In this document: positions 1 to 9,800 of the stretch, one piece after another
Layout of the letters: the number at the start of each line of letters is the position of its first letter
How positions within the stretch are numbered: position 1 is the first letter of the stretch
NCBI GenBank assembly: GCA_029552745.1
Contig: JAKPDK010000152.1
Coordinates: forward strand, 248,001-312,000
DNA: 64,000 nt
From: Candidatus Hydrogenedentota bacterium
GTDB taxonomy: Bacteria; Hydrogenedentota; Hydrogenedentia; Hydrogenedentales; SLHB01
Direction: 5' to 3'
Notes under the pieces: model-generated
Told to the model about the DNA's origin: nothing
Databases searched by the model: none
Seen by the model: only the letters and a program-made list of their open reading frames with translations
Program-made: the position numbers and the translations under genes

Positions 1-430
1 TACCAAGGTCTTTGACTGTCACCACGAGTCGTTTTCCGGGTTTTTCGAATACCAGTTCTTTCCCTTCGACCTCGATGGTATGTTTCAACTCCCAGTCAGC
101 TGCGGGACACTCTTGAATATAGAAATTTGCTAATTCGTTCATCCCCGCTTTCGTGGTATATACCATGCGTCCAATAGCGAGTGAGGCATCTTGATATACA
201 AAACTCCTGTTGGGGTCTTCCTTAAGTCCTGCGGGAAGAGGTACATCTTTGAATCGTTGCTCTGGGGAGACAGCTAGACCCGATGCGACAGGTGTAGATG
301 TTGAACCAGACGCTCCCAGAAGATCAGAATCCGGCGGCACAGCAGGCGCCGAACGGCCAAAAGAGGGCATTGACTCACAACCAACAAAGGCTAGAACAAC
401 GATGGCCATAAAAATTGCACCGTTTCTCAT
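1..430 (-). CDS. Putative lipoprotein, C-terminus beyond window edge
   Basis: This gene runs off the left edge; 143 codons are visible. The ATG at 430 follows a GGAAAGGG ribosome-binding sequence. The protein opens with a short hydrophobic stretch ending in FVGC, which fits a lipobox with the acylated cysteine near residue 18. A Ser/Pro/Ala-rich linker of about 45 residues follows. The globular part has a conserved-looking pattern (RFKDVPLPAGL, then a Tyr-containing strand, then NFY..ECPAADW) that recalls small envelope lipoproteins of unknown role. I do not recognise a named family. The direction of the gene and the lipid anchor are clear; the function is unknown. Confidence 0.75.
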   Translation of the reverse strand, partial: MRNGAIFMAIVVLAFVGCESMPSFGRSAPAVPPDSDLLGASGSTSTPVASGLAVSPEQRFKDVPLPAGLKEDPNRSFVYQDASLAIGRMVYTTKAGMNELANFYIQECPAADWELKHTIEVEGKELVFEKPGKRLVVTVKDLG

Positions 431-618
431 CGTGTGACCCTTTCCAAGTTTTGAAAGAGAATCCTTCTTGAAAAACCTAAAGTATCACCCTACTTAAAAG
501 GGAATTGACCACATCAACCACAGCGGGCATCCAGTATTTCAATACCATACAACGACAGGAGAACATCATTCAAGTAATTGGCTCTATGCAGAAGACAAAT
601 TCCTTTATCTCTAAAGTG

Positions 619-647
619 TTGGAAGTGAAAGGCAAATGGGATAAAAT
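619..647 (+). promoter_or_regulatory. Sigma-70-type promoter for the Trm112-like gene
   Basis: A TTGGAA box at 619-624 is separated by 17 bases from TAAAAT at 642-647. It lies about 50 bases before the start codon at 695, with an AAGGAG ribosome-binding site at 679-684. A small hairpin (CCAGC/GCTGG) sits in the predicted leader near 650-666. The rest of 431-694 holds no gene that I can see. Confidence 0.5.
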
Positions 648-694
648 AACCAGCGAATAAGCTGGCAAAAACACAAACAAGGAGTTTAAGAAGC

Positions 695-952
695 ATGGTT
701 GACCCTGAATTATTGAAGATACTTGTTTGCCCTGAGAACAAAACTCCCGTATCGTTGGCTGAACCATCCTTGGTGGAAAAAATTAATGCAGCTATCGCGG
801 CTGGGACAGTTAAAAACCGCGCTGGGGAACTTGTCACCGAACCGATCGGGGATGGTCTCGTGCGAGAGGACAAGAAATATCTCTATCCCGTACGCGACGA
901 TATACCTATTATGCTAATTGACGAAGCAATTCCCCTTGACCAAATCAGTTGA
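695..952 (+). CDS. Trm112-like protein (UPF0434/YcaR-type)
   Basis: This 85-residue protein starts with the family signature (PELLKILVCPENKTP) and ends with a second strand motif (YPVRDDIPIML). Both are typical of the Trm112/UPF0434 family. In eukaryotes and archaea Trm112 is a small activating partner of methyltransferases; the bacterial relatives have no settled role. Zinc-binding members carry two Cys pairs. Here only one cysteine is present, so a zinc knuckle is unlikely. It stands alone between a divergent lipoprotein gene and a hydrolase, with its own promoter. The family call is firm; the function is not. Confidence 0.85.
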   Translation: MVDPELLKILVCPENKTPVSLAEPSLVEKINAAIAAGTVKNRAGELVTEPIGDGLVREDKKYLYPVRDDIPIMLIDEAIPLDQIS

Positions 953-1084
953 TGGCTAGTGTGTCGCCAAAACTTCTCCAGCGATACACACTTTCCAAAG
1001 GTGGAGACGTAATGGGTACAGACGACGGTTTCTTTTTACCGTGACTCATTTTTTCGCGAATATCTGGGGAGAAGGAAACATACT

Positions 1085-3070
1085 GTGACACCACGAGCGT
1101 TCGGAAAATGCCTCGATAGCTTGGGATACCCACATTTCCAGCTTTGGGAACATGTTCTAAGCCAAACCCTTGCCGCATTAAAGGAACACGATCATCATAA
1201 ACAGATGTGGACTACTGCGGACGAAGTGATTCGTCGTGGCGAGGAAGTCCGCAACTGGTTTTTGGATGCCATCGGCGGAATACCTAGATGCGACGAACCA
1301 GTGCGCGCGACCTTGAGAGGAGTTTGCGAGCGCGAGAAGTATAAAATCGAAAAACTGATCTTGGAAACGATGCCCGCCGTCTATGTACCCGCACTTCTAT
1401 ATGTCCCAAACGATGATACAAGCGCGCATCCTGCTGTTTTATTTGTCTCGGGACATCACTTGGATGCAAAAGCCGCACCCGAGTATCAGCGCGTGTGCCA
1501 CGACCTAGTAATGAACAATTTTGTGGTTCTCGCTTTCGATCCAACCGGACAAGGCGAACGGGTCTCTTGGTATGATCCCGACGCAGAACAAACACCGTCC
1601 TTTTGGGGTGTATGGGAACACGCTTATCAGGGGTTACAGTGCGTTTTGACTGGAACGAGCATCGCTCGCTATTTTCTTTTTGACGCGTTGCGTGCCATTG
1701 ACTACATTCAGAGTCGTCCCGAGGTGAACTCTGATCTTATCGGCATCACTGGTAATTCAGGCGGGGGCACTCAAACCACGCTCGTTTGCATGTCAGGAGA
1801 TCCACGTATTAAAGCCGCTGTGCCTTGCACCTATGTAACCTCCCGAGAGCACTACGTGCAGACCGGTCAGCCTCAAGATGCAGAGCAAATCCAATATGGT
1901 ATGACGAAACATTTTGTTGACTATGACGATATGTTCCTACCCTATGCGCCCAGACCTCTGTTGATCGGTGCGGTGGAAGATGACTTCTTCAACCCCGAAG
2001 GCACAGCCTATACGTTCGAGCGACTCAGGCACCACTACACATTATTGGGTGCTTCTAAAAATGTCGATTGTGTTTTGGCACCAGGTCAACACAAATACTG
2101 CCGCGAATTGCGACAAGCCGCTGTGAATTGGTTTCGGGTGCACCTAGCAAATGAAGAGCCGTGTTTTGTGTCATTGGACGATAAAGAAATTCCAACGTTA
2201 CCGGTTGCCGAGCTCTGGTGTACCTCGAGAGGCAGTATCAAAAAGGAATACCCATCGGTACGCACTCCCTATCACTTGACTCTCGAGACGATTCCTAAAC
2301 GGCGGCATAAAGCCCCGGTGAACATTCGAGAAACGGTCATTGATACCCTGAAGATTCAGAGACGACTAGAAAAACGCACAAACCTTTTCCCTCGCGTAAC
2401 GAATGAGCAAAAATATCTTGATCACACCATTTTTTCCGTAGTGTTCATCAGCGAACCTGGAATATGGGTAAGTGGTTGCCTGGTAAAACCGGGGAAAACG
2501 TCAGAGAGGGTGACGGTTTATCTGGTGGAAGGGGGCACAACCAAGATTGAAGAGATTCTAGCCGCCATAAACTCGGAATTGGATTCTGGAGAGTCTGCTT
2601 TCATCTTTGACCCCAGAGGCACGGGCGCAGTGAAATGCGAAGAAATGTCGGTATATAGCGGCCCGTTCCCGAATTGCCTCCTAGATACCACCGCGTGGAT
2701 ATCTTGGTTAGCATACTGCGTAGGTGACTGCTTATTAGGCATGCGGGTTTTTGATGTACTTCGCGCTTTTGAGTACTTGAGGACGAAAGAACGCTATAAG
2801 CACATCGGCCTGCGTGCGGTGGGCACGGAACCGGCTTTAGTGGGGTACCTGGCCGCGGCACTCGACAACCAGATTAATCCCGTCAGAATCGAGGGGTTGA
2901 TCTCTTCGTTCGAAGGTATTGTTCGAACGGAACGCTATCGCACAGATTTTCTTCCGCCCCTGATGGTTCACGGCGTCTTACATCATTTTGATCTACCTGA
3001 ACTCAGAGACTTATTCCTGCATAGGCAATGTGAAATAAGTACTTCAACGGTCAGCAGGTGTGACCTATAA
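1085..3070 (+). CDS. Alpha/beta hydrolase, tandem architecture (acetylxylan esterase-like)
   Basis: The protein has 661 residues and begins at GTG 1085, after a GGGAGAAGGA ribosome-binding sequence. Residues about 90-370 form an alpha/beta hydrolase. The nucleophile elbow is GNSGGG with Ser near residue 225, an acidic residue follows in EDDFFNPEG near 300, and the base is probably His336 in GQHKYC. This resembles the acetylxylan esterase/prolyl-oligopeptidase group. Residues about 400-660 look like a second hydrolase copy (IFDPRGTG, and a helix pattern like the first half), but the elbow reads GTEPA, so this half should be inactive. No signal peptide is seen, so the protein is probably cytoplasmic. 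The end overlaps the region before the next gene. The substrate is unknown; deacetylation of an imported glycan is plausible. Confidence 0.75.
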   Translation: MTPRAFGKCLDSLGYPHFQLWEHVLSQTLAALKEHDHHKQMWTTADEVIRRGEEVRNWFLDAIGGIPRCDEPVRATLRGVCEREKYKIEKLILETMPAVYVPALLYVPNDDTSAHPAVLFVSGHHLDAKAAPEYQRVCHDLVMNNFVVLAFDPTGQGERVSWYDPDAEQTPSFWGVWEHAYQGLQCVLTGTSIARYFLFDALRAIDYIQSRPEVNSDLIGITGNSGGGTQTTLVCMSGDPRIKAAVPCTYVTSREHYVQTGQPQDAEQIQYGMTKHFVDYDDMFLPYAPRPLLIGAVEDDFFNPEGTAYTFERLRHHYTLLGASKNVDCVLAPGQHKYCRELRQAAVNWFRVHLANEEPCFVSLDDKEIPTLPVAELWCTSRGSIKKEYPSVRTPYHLTLETIPKRRHKAPVNIRETVIDTLKIQRRLEKRTNLFPRVTNEQKYLDHTIFSVVFISEPGIWVSGCLVKPGKTSERVTVYLVEGGTTKIEEILAAINSELDSGESAFIFDPRGTGAVKCEEMSVYSGPFPNCLLDTTAWISWLAYCVGDCLLGMRVFDVLRAFEYLRTKERYKHIGLRAVGTEPALVGYLAAALDNQINPVRIEGLISSFEGIVRTERYRTDFLPPLMVHGVLHHFDLPELRDLFLHRQCEISTSTVSRCDL

Positions 3071-3101
3071 TGAACGCAGTGCACTAAGCGTGGGATTACA
3101 T

Positions 3102-3812
3102 ATGGGTCCAGACACGGCGGTACTTCTACCTGCTTATAATGAAGCAGACCACATCGGTAATCTGTTAAGGAGAATTCGTGAAATCGCGCCCGAGTCCCCG
3201 TGTGTGGTTGTTGACGATGGGTCTACCGACCATACCGCCGAATTAGCAAGAGAAGCCGGTGCCTTCGTCATATCGCATCCTTTTAATATGGGGTATGGCG
3301 TTGCGTTACAAACAGGCTATAAATTTGTTGTACGTAGGGGGTACTCCTATCTTGTCCAGCTGGATGCAGATGGACAACATGATCCTCGTTTCATTCCTGT
3401 CCTTTGGGAACGCGTCGCTTCAGGACATTGTGACCTTTGCATCGGGTCACGGTTCCTCGAAGGCGAAACCTACAGCATCCCCTTCGCACGACGTGCGGGA
3501 ATGTTCTTATTTAGACGCATAGCTTCTGCATTGGTTCGAACGACCATTACGGACCCCACAAGCGGGTATCAAGCAATGAACCGACGCGTACTCGACTTTT
3601 TCATTAAAGATATCTATCCAACCGATTATCCCGATACAGATGTCTTAGTAATGCTGTACAGGAATCAATTCCGCATTGCAGAAGCGCCCGTAATTATGCA
3701 TGCCGCACAACCAGGCAAATCGATTCATTCGGGTTTGAAACCTGTTTATTATCTTTTCAAGATGGCATTGGATATCCCCCTAAATTTAATCCGACGTGAG
3801 GAGAAACAATGA
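3102..3812 (+). CDS. GT2 glycosyltransferase (dolichol-phosphate-mannose-synthase-like)
   Basis: This is a GT-A fold family 2 transferase of about 236 residues. Visible motifs are LLPAYNEA at the N-terminus, VVVDDGSTD for nucleotide binding, and QLDADGQHDP carrying the metal-binding DxD. Such enzymes move a sugar from a nucleotide donor to a polyprenyl phosphate or a glycan. An in-frame GTG at 3060 would add 14 residues and overlap the hydrolase gene. I prefer ATG 3102 because the family motif begins just after it, although neither start has a strong ribosome-binding site. The stop overlaps the DUF2304 gene by 4 bases, a pairing seen often for this GT2 group. Confidence 0.85.
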   Translation: MGPDTAVLLPAYNEADHIGNLLRRIREIAPESPCVVVDDGSTDHTAELAREAGAFVISHPFNMGYGVALQTGYKFVVRRGYSYLVQLDADGQHDPRFIPVLWERVASGHCDLCIGSRFLEGETYSIPFARRAGMFLFRRIASALVRTTITDPTSGYQAMNRRVLDFFIKDIYPTDYPDTDVLVMLYRNQFRIAEAPVIMHAAQPGKSIHSGLKPVYYLFKMALDIPLNLIRREEKQ

Positions 3813-4171
3813 GCACCCACCAACGTGTTGTAGCCGCTATTTTCGCGCTTACCCTCCTGGTGACCATCATTGAGTTGGTGCGGCGTAGAAAACTGAAAGA
3901 AGAATATTCATGGCTTTGGATTATGGCAGGAGTTGGAGCATTGGTTATTGGCCTGAATTACAGCCTGCTAGAGACAATTACGCGCTTGATTGGAGCTGGT
4001 TTCACCTCGTCCGCCCTGTTTTTCTTGGGTATATTTTTCGTCCTTGCCTTATGCCTTCAATTCAGCGTAAAGATTTCCAAACTGGAAACGCAAGTCAAGA
4101 ATCTCGTGCAACATATCTCTCTCCTTGAAGCGGAGAAATCTGTGGCTCAACAAGAACCACACAATAAATAA
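3809..4171 (+). CDS. DUF2304 small membrane protein
   Basis: This 120-residue protein has three hydrophobic segments (about residues 5-22, 35-55 and 68-88) followed by a short amphipathic, coiled-coil-like tail (LETQVKNLVQHISLLEAEK). The charged turn LVRRRKLKEEYSWLW after the first helix is typical of DUF2304. Family members are nearly always next to a GT2 transferase and are thought to anchor or assist it at the membrane. Here it overlaps the transferase by ATGA, so the two are translationally coupled. Confidence 0.85.
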   Translation: MSTHQRVVAAIFALTLLVTIIELVRRRKLKEEYSWLWIMAGVGALVIGLNYSLLETITRLIGAGFTSSALFFLGIFFVLALCLQFSVKISKLETQVKNLVQHISLLEAEKSVAQQEPHNK

Positions 4172-4181
4172 CCAACTTCGT

Positions 4182-6743
4182 TTAACTTTTCTGGGCACCG
4201 TCTACCAGTCGGTGGGCGAGTCTTCTTACAAACTCCGACCAAGCCAAGATCGAAAAAGCAACAACCAGTACGACCGTCATGTCAAACGGATGCAACGAAG
4301 AAAGGTGGAAGAAATGCCGTAGCGGCGTATACACAACGAGGCAAAGGAAAAAAGTGCCGCATCCAACGACCCACCACATTGCGGGATTGGGTGTTCTGAA
4401 GATATCAACAAGCGGTTTTGACCATGACCGATTCACGATAATCAGCGCAAAGTTTGAAAACACAAGCGTCACAAAGACTAGCGTGCGCGCATCGGCTTCT
4501 GTCAAGTGGTTCAGTCCCCAATGAAAAACGCCTAACGCCATCAAAAGCACCCCAAAACCCTGCAGCAGACTGAAGGTAAGTCGGGACCGGCTAATTAAGG
4601 GAGCATTGGGATTTCGGGGAGGTCGTGCCATCACATCCGCTTCTTCCGGTTCGTTTTCAAAAACAATCGAACACGCCGGGTCAATAAGGAGCTCAACAAA
4701 AACGATGTGCACAGGGAATAAGGCAAGCGGCCAACGCAGCAATACGGGCACGAGAGACAGTCCGGCAACCGGCACATGAATGGCAATGATATATGCAAAT
4801 GCCTTTTGAATATTGTCAAATATGCGACGTCCTAACCGGATAGCCCGTACAATAGATGAAAAATCATCGTCCAAAAGAACCAGGTCGGCGCTTTCACGCG
4901 CCACGTCAGAGCCCCGGTTCCCCATGGCAATTCCAATGTGAGCTTCGCGTAAAGCTGGCGCGTCGTTGACGCCATCTCCGGTCATGGCGACCACTTTTCC
5001 CATCGATTTTAAGGCTTTAACGAGATGAAATTTTTGTTCCGGCATCATCCGCGCGAAAATATTTGTCCGGGCGATGCGATCCGTGAGCGTTTCTTGGGAA
5101 AAGGCATCCAAGTCTGCACCGCTCATGACCACGTCGGGGTTATCCAGACCGATCTCTTTGGCTACATGAGACGCCGTAGCTGGATAGTCTCCTGTAATCA
5201 TTACCACTTGGACGCCCGCAGAAGTACATTCCTGCAACGAGTCTTTGACCAACGGGCGAATCGGATCGGTCAAGCCGATCAAACCCAGAAACTGAAAATT
5301 AAAATCGTGTTGTTGAGTGGGCATTTCGGACTCACGGAAAACGGCTCTTGCCACACCTAACACACGAAGTCCTTCGGACGCCAGTGCGTCAACACACTTT
5401 GCTATCTGGTTAAGTCGTGAAGGTTCCAAATGACATAGGTCGGCAACGGCTTCGGGCGCCCCTTTCGCCGCGATAACATATTCCTTTCTATCTGGTGATC
5501 TCCAAACATGAGACATCGCCAATAGTCGATCTGAAAGAGGGTACTCACGCTCGAGAATCCAGTCTTGGTGGAGATGTTCTGTGTTAACCAGATAGTGCTG
5601 TCCAAGTCGATGGAATGCCTTTTCCATAGGGTCAAACGGGTCAACTCGGCTTGCCAAAATACTGAACTCAACTAACTCATGGAAAATTTCCGGAAGACTT
5701 TGTATAGGTTGGTGAGAAATATCCAAAACCTGGCCATTTACAGCAATTTTGCTCACTGTCATCTGGTTTTGCGTCAGGGTTCCGGTCTTGTCCACACAAA
5801 GTACAGAAGCAGCCCCCAGTGCTTCCACGGCGGATGAATTGCGTGTCAGAACATTCCGTTTTGCAATACGCCATGCCCCCAGGGTCAAAAAGACAGACAA
5901 AACAACCGGGAATTCCTCCGGCATAATAGCCATAGCCAAGGTAATCCCTGCAAGAATCCCTTGGAGCCAGCCGTCACGAGTCAAGCCATACACAACGGCA
6001 ACAGCCAAGCATAACAGTATCCCCAAAAAGAAGAAGAATTTCACTAAGAAAGCGGTTGCTCGTTTCAAAGGTGTGTCTTCGGGAACGATGGTATTCAGTG
6101 CCTTACCAATGCGACCCAGATAGGTACTGGAACCTGTTTCCAAGACCCGAGCAATGCCTTTCCCCTTAACAACCAGCGTTCCAGAATATACCGAGGAATG
6201 CCCCCCGCTTCCCGGTAACTCGATTTCGTGAAGGTCTCGTCGGGGCGTTTTCCGAACTGGCAAAGACTCGCCTGTTAGCAGAGACTCATCCACCTCCAAG
6301 ACGCCGCCGTCGACAAGAACCGCATCCGCAGGAACACGGTCGCCTTCAGCCAAAACAAGAAGATCACCCCTTACAACTTCTCTGCCCATGATCCGCATTT
6401 GTTGCCCGTCGCGGATAACCAGCGCCCGCGGGCTTGACATTCTGCGGAGTGCATCAAGTGCGCGCTCGGTCTTTCTATTCTGATACACGGTAAGCCCGGC
6501 TATAAACACCACAAAACCAAACAACATGAGTGCTTCGCCGCGGTCTCCAAGCACAAGGTAGACGGTGGCACAGGAGATCAACAGCAAAAACATGGGCTCA
6601 AAAAAGACTTCCAGAACAATTTGAAAAGTCGTTCGTCGAGCTGCCTCGGGCAAATCGTTATAACCATCGCGCAATAAGATATTTCTTGCTTCGTCTTGCG
6701 ACAATCCCTGAAGGGACGAATTTTCAAACAGGCTCGTGTTCAT
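4182..6743 (-). CDS. Cation-transporting P-type ATPase (P2-like)
   Basis: The protein has 853 residues. I chose ATG 6743 because AAAGGA precedes it at proper spacing; a TTG at 6791 would add 16 residues but has no such site. The order is typical of P2 pumps: N-terminal cation-ATPase domain with membrane pair, actuator with TGES near 158, phosphorylation motif DKTGTLT with Asp near 317, nucleotide-binding domain, TGDGVNDAPA hinge near 590, then C-terminal membrane helices. Ion-site helices differ from calcium pumps: helix 4 reads MPEEFPVVL instead of PEGLP, and helix 6 reads ELLIDPACS. The cation is therefore uncertain; calcium or manganese is the default guess. The gene converges with DUF2304. 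A TATAAT box on the minus strand at 6791-6796 may be its -10 element. Confidence 0.9.
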   Translation of the reverse strand: MNTSLFENSSLQGLSQDEARNILLRDGYNDLPEAARRTTFQIVLEVFFEPMFLLLISCATVYLVLGDRGEALMLFGFVVFIAGLTVYQNRKTERALDALRRMSSPRALVIRDGQQMRIMGREVVRGDLLVLAEGDRVPADAVLVDGGVLEVDESLLTGESLPVRKTPRRDLHEIELPGSGGHSSVYSGTLVVKGKGIARVLETGSSTYLGRIGKALNTIVPEDTPLKRATAFLVKFFFFLGILLCLAVAVVYGLTRDGWLQGILAGITLAMAIMPEEFPVVLSVFLTLGAWRIAKRNVLTRNSSAVEALGAASVLCVDKTGTLTQNQMTVSKIAVNGQVLDISHQPIQSLPEIFHELVEFSILASRVDPFDPMEKAFHRLGQHYLVNTEHLHQDWILEREYPLSDRLLAMSHVWRSPDRKEYVIAAKGAPEAVADLCHLEPSRLNQIAKCVDALASEGLRVLGVARAVFRESEMPTQQHDFNFQFLGLIGLTDPIRPLVKDSLQECTSAGVQVVMITGDYPATASHVAKEIGLDNPDVVMSGADLDAFSQETLTDRIARTNIFARMMPEQKFHLVKALKSMGKVVAMTGDGVNDAPALREAHIGIAMGNRGSDVARESADLVLLDDDFSSIVRAIRLGRRIFDNIQKAFAYIIAIHVPVAGLSLVPVLLRWPLALFPVHIVFVELLIDPACSIVFENEPEEADVMARPPRNPNAPLISRSRLTFSLLQGFGVLLMALGVFHWGLNHLTEADARTLVFVTLVFSNFALIIVNRSWSKPLVDIFRTPNPAMWWVVGCGTFFLCLVVYTPLRHFFHLSSLHPFDMTVVLVVAFSILAWSEFVRRLAHRLVDGAQKS

Positions 6744-6826
6744 CAAACGTCCTTTGAATATTGTCAGGAATTTAGAACCGGAAGAAACCAATTATACGGG
6801 AACGATCAGGATCGGGAATTCGAAAA

Positions 6827-9800
6827 TCACCGTGTGGAAATGTGCCACAGAAGCTCGTCGCCCGCATCAAGAATTACTTCGTCAAAACTCACCTTCAGAC
6901 GGGCGCCCTCTTGTATGCAATTGACGCGCACAGGAGAACCATTTACCCTTAAATTCACTTTAACCTGTTTCCAACACTCAGGAATAGAAACCCCAAAAGA
7001 AGACAACCTCAACTTTCCCCACTTCAATGTCAATTTACAACTCTGATTGAGATCACTTCTCTTCAGATCAAATGTTCCCCAACCTTCCGCAGCAGTAAAT
7101 GCCGTACGATGATACCCGTCGTCCGTTAAGAGTCGTGGGGAAAAAGCAATATATCCTTTGGGTCCATGATATTCAAAGCCTGATAGGGCTAAATAAACAC
7201 CCCAAGATGCCATAGCACGTGCATAGTGATCACTACATTCTACCTCATTGTATGGGTTGCGTTTGCTCGGATGATAACGCTCATGAACTGCGCGGCAAAT
7301 AGCCAGACCCTCGTTTATCATTCCTTCGTAGATCATTTCGGCGGCAACTTGATACTCAATACCTGTCCACACCTCGTCTCGATAGGGAATTCCCTGAGGC
7401 AAATAATCACCTTTCGGCCAGGTACATACAAAAAGCCCAGCTTCGCCAGGATCAGCAAAACGACGCCAAGGAGCATGCGTCGCCATATGAGGTCCAACAT
7501 CCGACGCCCAATTGTATTTCCAAATGGCTTCAAGCGCACCAAGCACATATTGTTTTGGATATAGGTAGCCCAGCGCCAATTGATGCGCCCAGTTTTGGCC
7601 TATAAGTTGGTCTGAAAGGCATCCTTGGGCATACTGATGCTGAGGATGAGCATTCAGATCAACTTCTTGAATAAAATACTCGCCGTTCCACAAGCGGGCA
7701 ATGGTTTGCGCACGTCCCTTTTCAAATACATTGTGAAGGCGATCTGCAAAAGACGTATCTTCCATTTCACGCGCCATCTCCTCGCAAGCACGTAAGGCGG
7801 ACAAGTAAAGAGAACCGACGAAGGTGTTTGGGCCAAAAAACGAACAATCATAGGTGTTTGGCTGCTCTCCTTCAATTAATCCATCGTCATTACCGTCCTC
7901 TTTTAATAGAAACTCCATAGCTTTACGAATGCGCACCCAATACTTCCTGAGAAAACGGTCATCCGAGGAAGTTAGGTGCTCCCGATAGGCATTTAGAATC
8001 GTGGCACACTGTCCGTCAGTCGCTAGCATATTATCACTGCGAAATCCCACCAGACCCGTTTCATCATGAAAACCACCGCCCGCCGAGACAGGACAAAAAT
8101 CCTGGCGTTCGCGAATGCTACGGGCCAATTCAGGAAAAAGACGAGCATGAGCGTGGGCGTAATTCCACACATGTGTGCACGTGCCATGACAACAGACCAC
8201 GCCCTCATAGGCATAAAATCGGCCGTTTTTCCACCACTGACAAGTCCCTGTCGCCAACGTTGATACGGGAGCGTGCAATCTGTCGAGTAACCAATACGGC
8301 AACGTGCTGTCGTAGTAGGTGTCACGCCATAAAAATGTGTCTCTTGCCAACCGTTGAAAGTCGCGTGCCACATAGTCCACCACGGCGTCTGCATCGGCAA
8401 ACCGTGTTTCGTACTCGTGCCCATGCTCGGTGTTTGGGAAATGCCAAGCCAAGAGAAAAATGAACTCCCGCTCTCTACCGGGGGCAATAGGGACCTGTTC
8501 CGTCAGCAAACCACAAATCTGCTCTTGCCCCAGCGGTACAGTAAGGATCTCTTCGTCGCACTTGGTATAGGTGACTGGAGAAGTCAAATTAGTGATCCGC
8601 ACTGGAGAGACGTTTTTGTTCAAGCCTGCCAGGGTCAGCGTCCCGTAGTCCTCAGCCTCGATAAGTCGTATGGGGCAAGGTTCCACGGGTTGGTCGCTAA
8701 AACAGATATGGTCAACGTTGATGTGTCCCCAGCCACCTGTTTCACGATCAACAATCTGAATCTGCGCCTGTTTGCCCTCGAACTCCGCTACTGACCAGGT
8801 CTTGGGCATGAGGTTTTCCTGATTCCTGCCCGTTGCGGTTCGAACAACTCGTCCATCAATCAGAAGATTGACGCAGGTCTTTTCGGGATAAGCTCCTCCA
8901 CCGATAAGAAAGGTAATATAATTCCTCGAAACGGTAAATGGGGGAGAGGTGAGGATACCCGTTGCAGCGTCTGTGGCGGGGAAAGAATTGACCAAACCCT
9001 GCCCGAGGAAGCCTGTGACCAATTGCTGATTGGGCTGGGTTCCCCGCGACGGACCTTTCCCAAAGGCATCTCCTTCTATCGTCCAGTTCCCATATTCGTT
9101 TCCTTCAAAATCTGCGAACACGATGGTTTCACGTAATGGTTTTTGTACCTCTGGGAAAAGTTCATAGACGGAAAACGTCATGCGGCTGGTACCCTTATCA
9201 AAGCTATAGCGTGCTTCCTTCCGACCGAAATAAGAGGAGCCATATTCATTTAAGGTACCGCGACACACAACGTTTTCTAAATACCCAAGCAAACCGACCC
9301 GGACGCCTTCTTTGGACTTATTGGATATTGTGTAACGCATCACCACGACAGGGAGTGCCGAATCTTTTGCATTCAGCGGGATAAAAGGAGAAAAGGCTTG
9401 AAGTGTGACCTGAACAGGTGATGTATCGTCTCGGTAGGTAATGGTGCCAACCGGATATTCGCCTCGGAAAGTCACATCCCGGAAACCGGATGAATCAATG
9501 GGACGGGTTGACGTCTTACCATTTTGCTGACAGACAAGAACAAAACCTTGTTTTACAGGTCGCGTTGGTATCCGTTTTTCGTAATTTTTTTCGCCGTAAC
9601 CCAGAAAAGTATATTTGTTGAATATCTCCCAGTTTCCTAAAGTCCCGTCGCCACAAAGATACAGTTGTCCCGTACCAATGCCGCCACAGGGCATACCGAT
9701 TGTCTCGAGCTCTTTTCCAGAAAAAAACTCCTTGACTCCTCTACGGGTATAGCTTTCGTGAAGACCCCGCTGAAATGTTCCATCTTGCTGACAAGATACA

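Noticed and set aside
7226-7564. Open frame opposite the GH116 gene
   Set aside because: It is a shadow of the catalytic domain and has no start signals.
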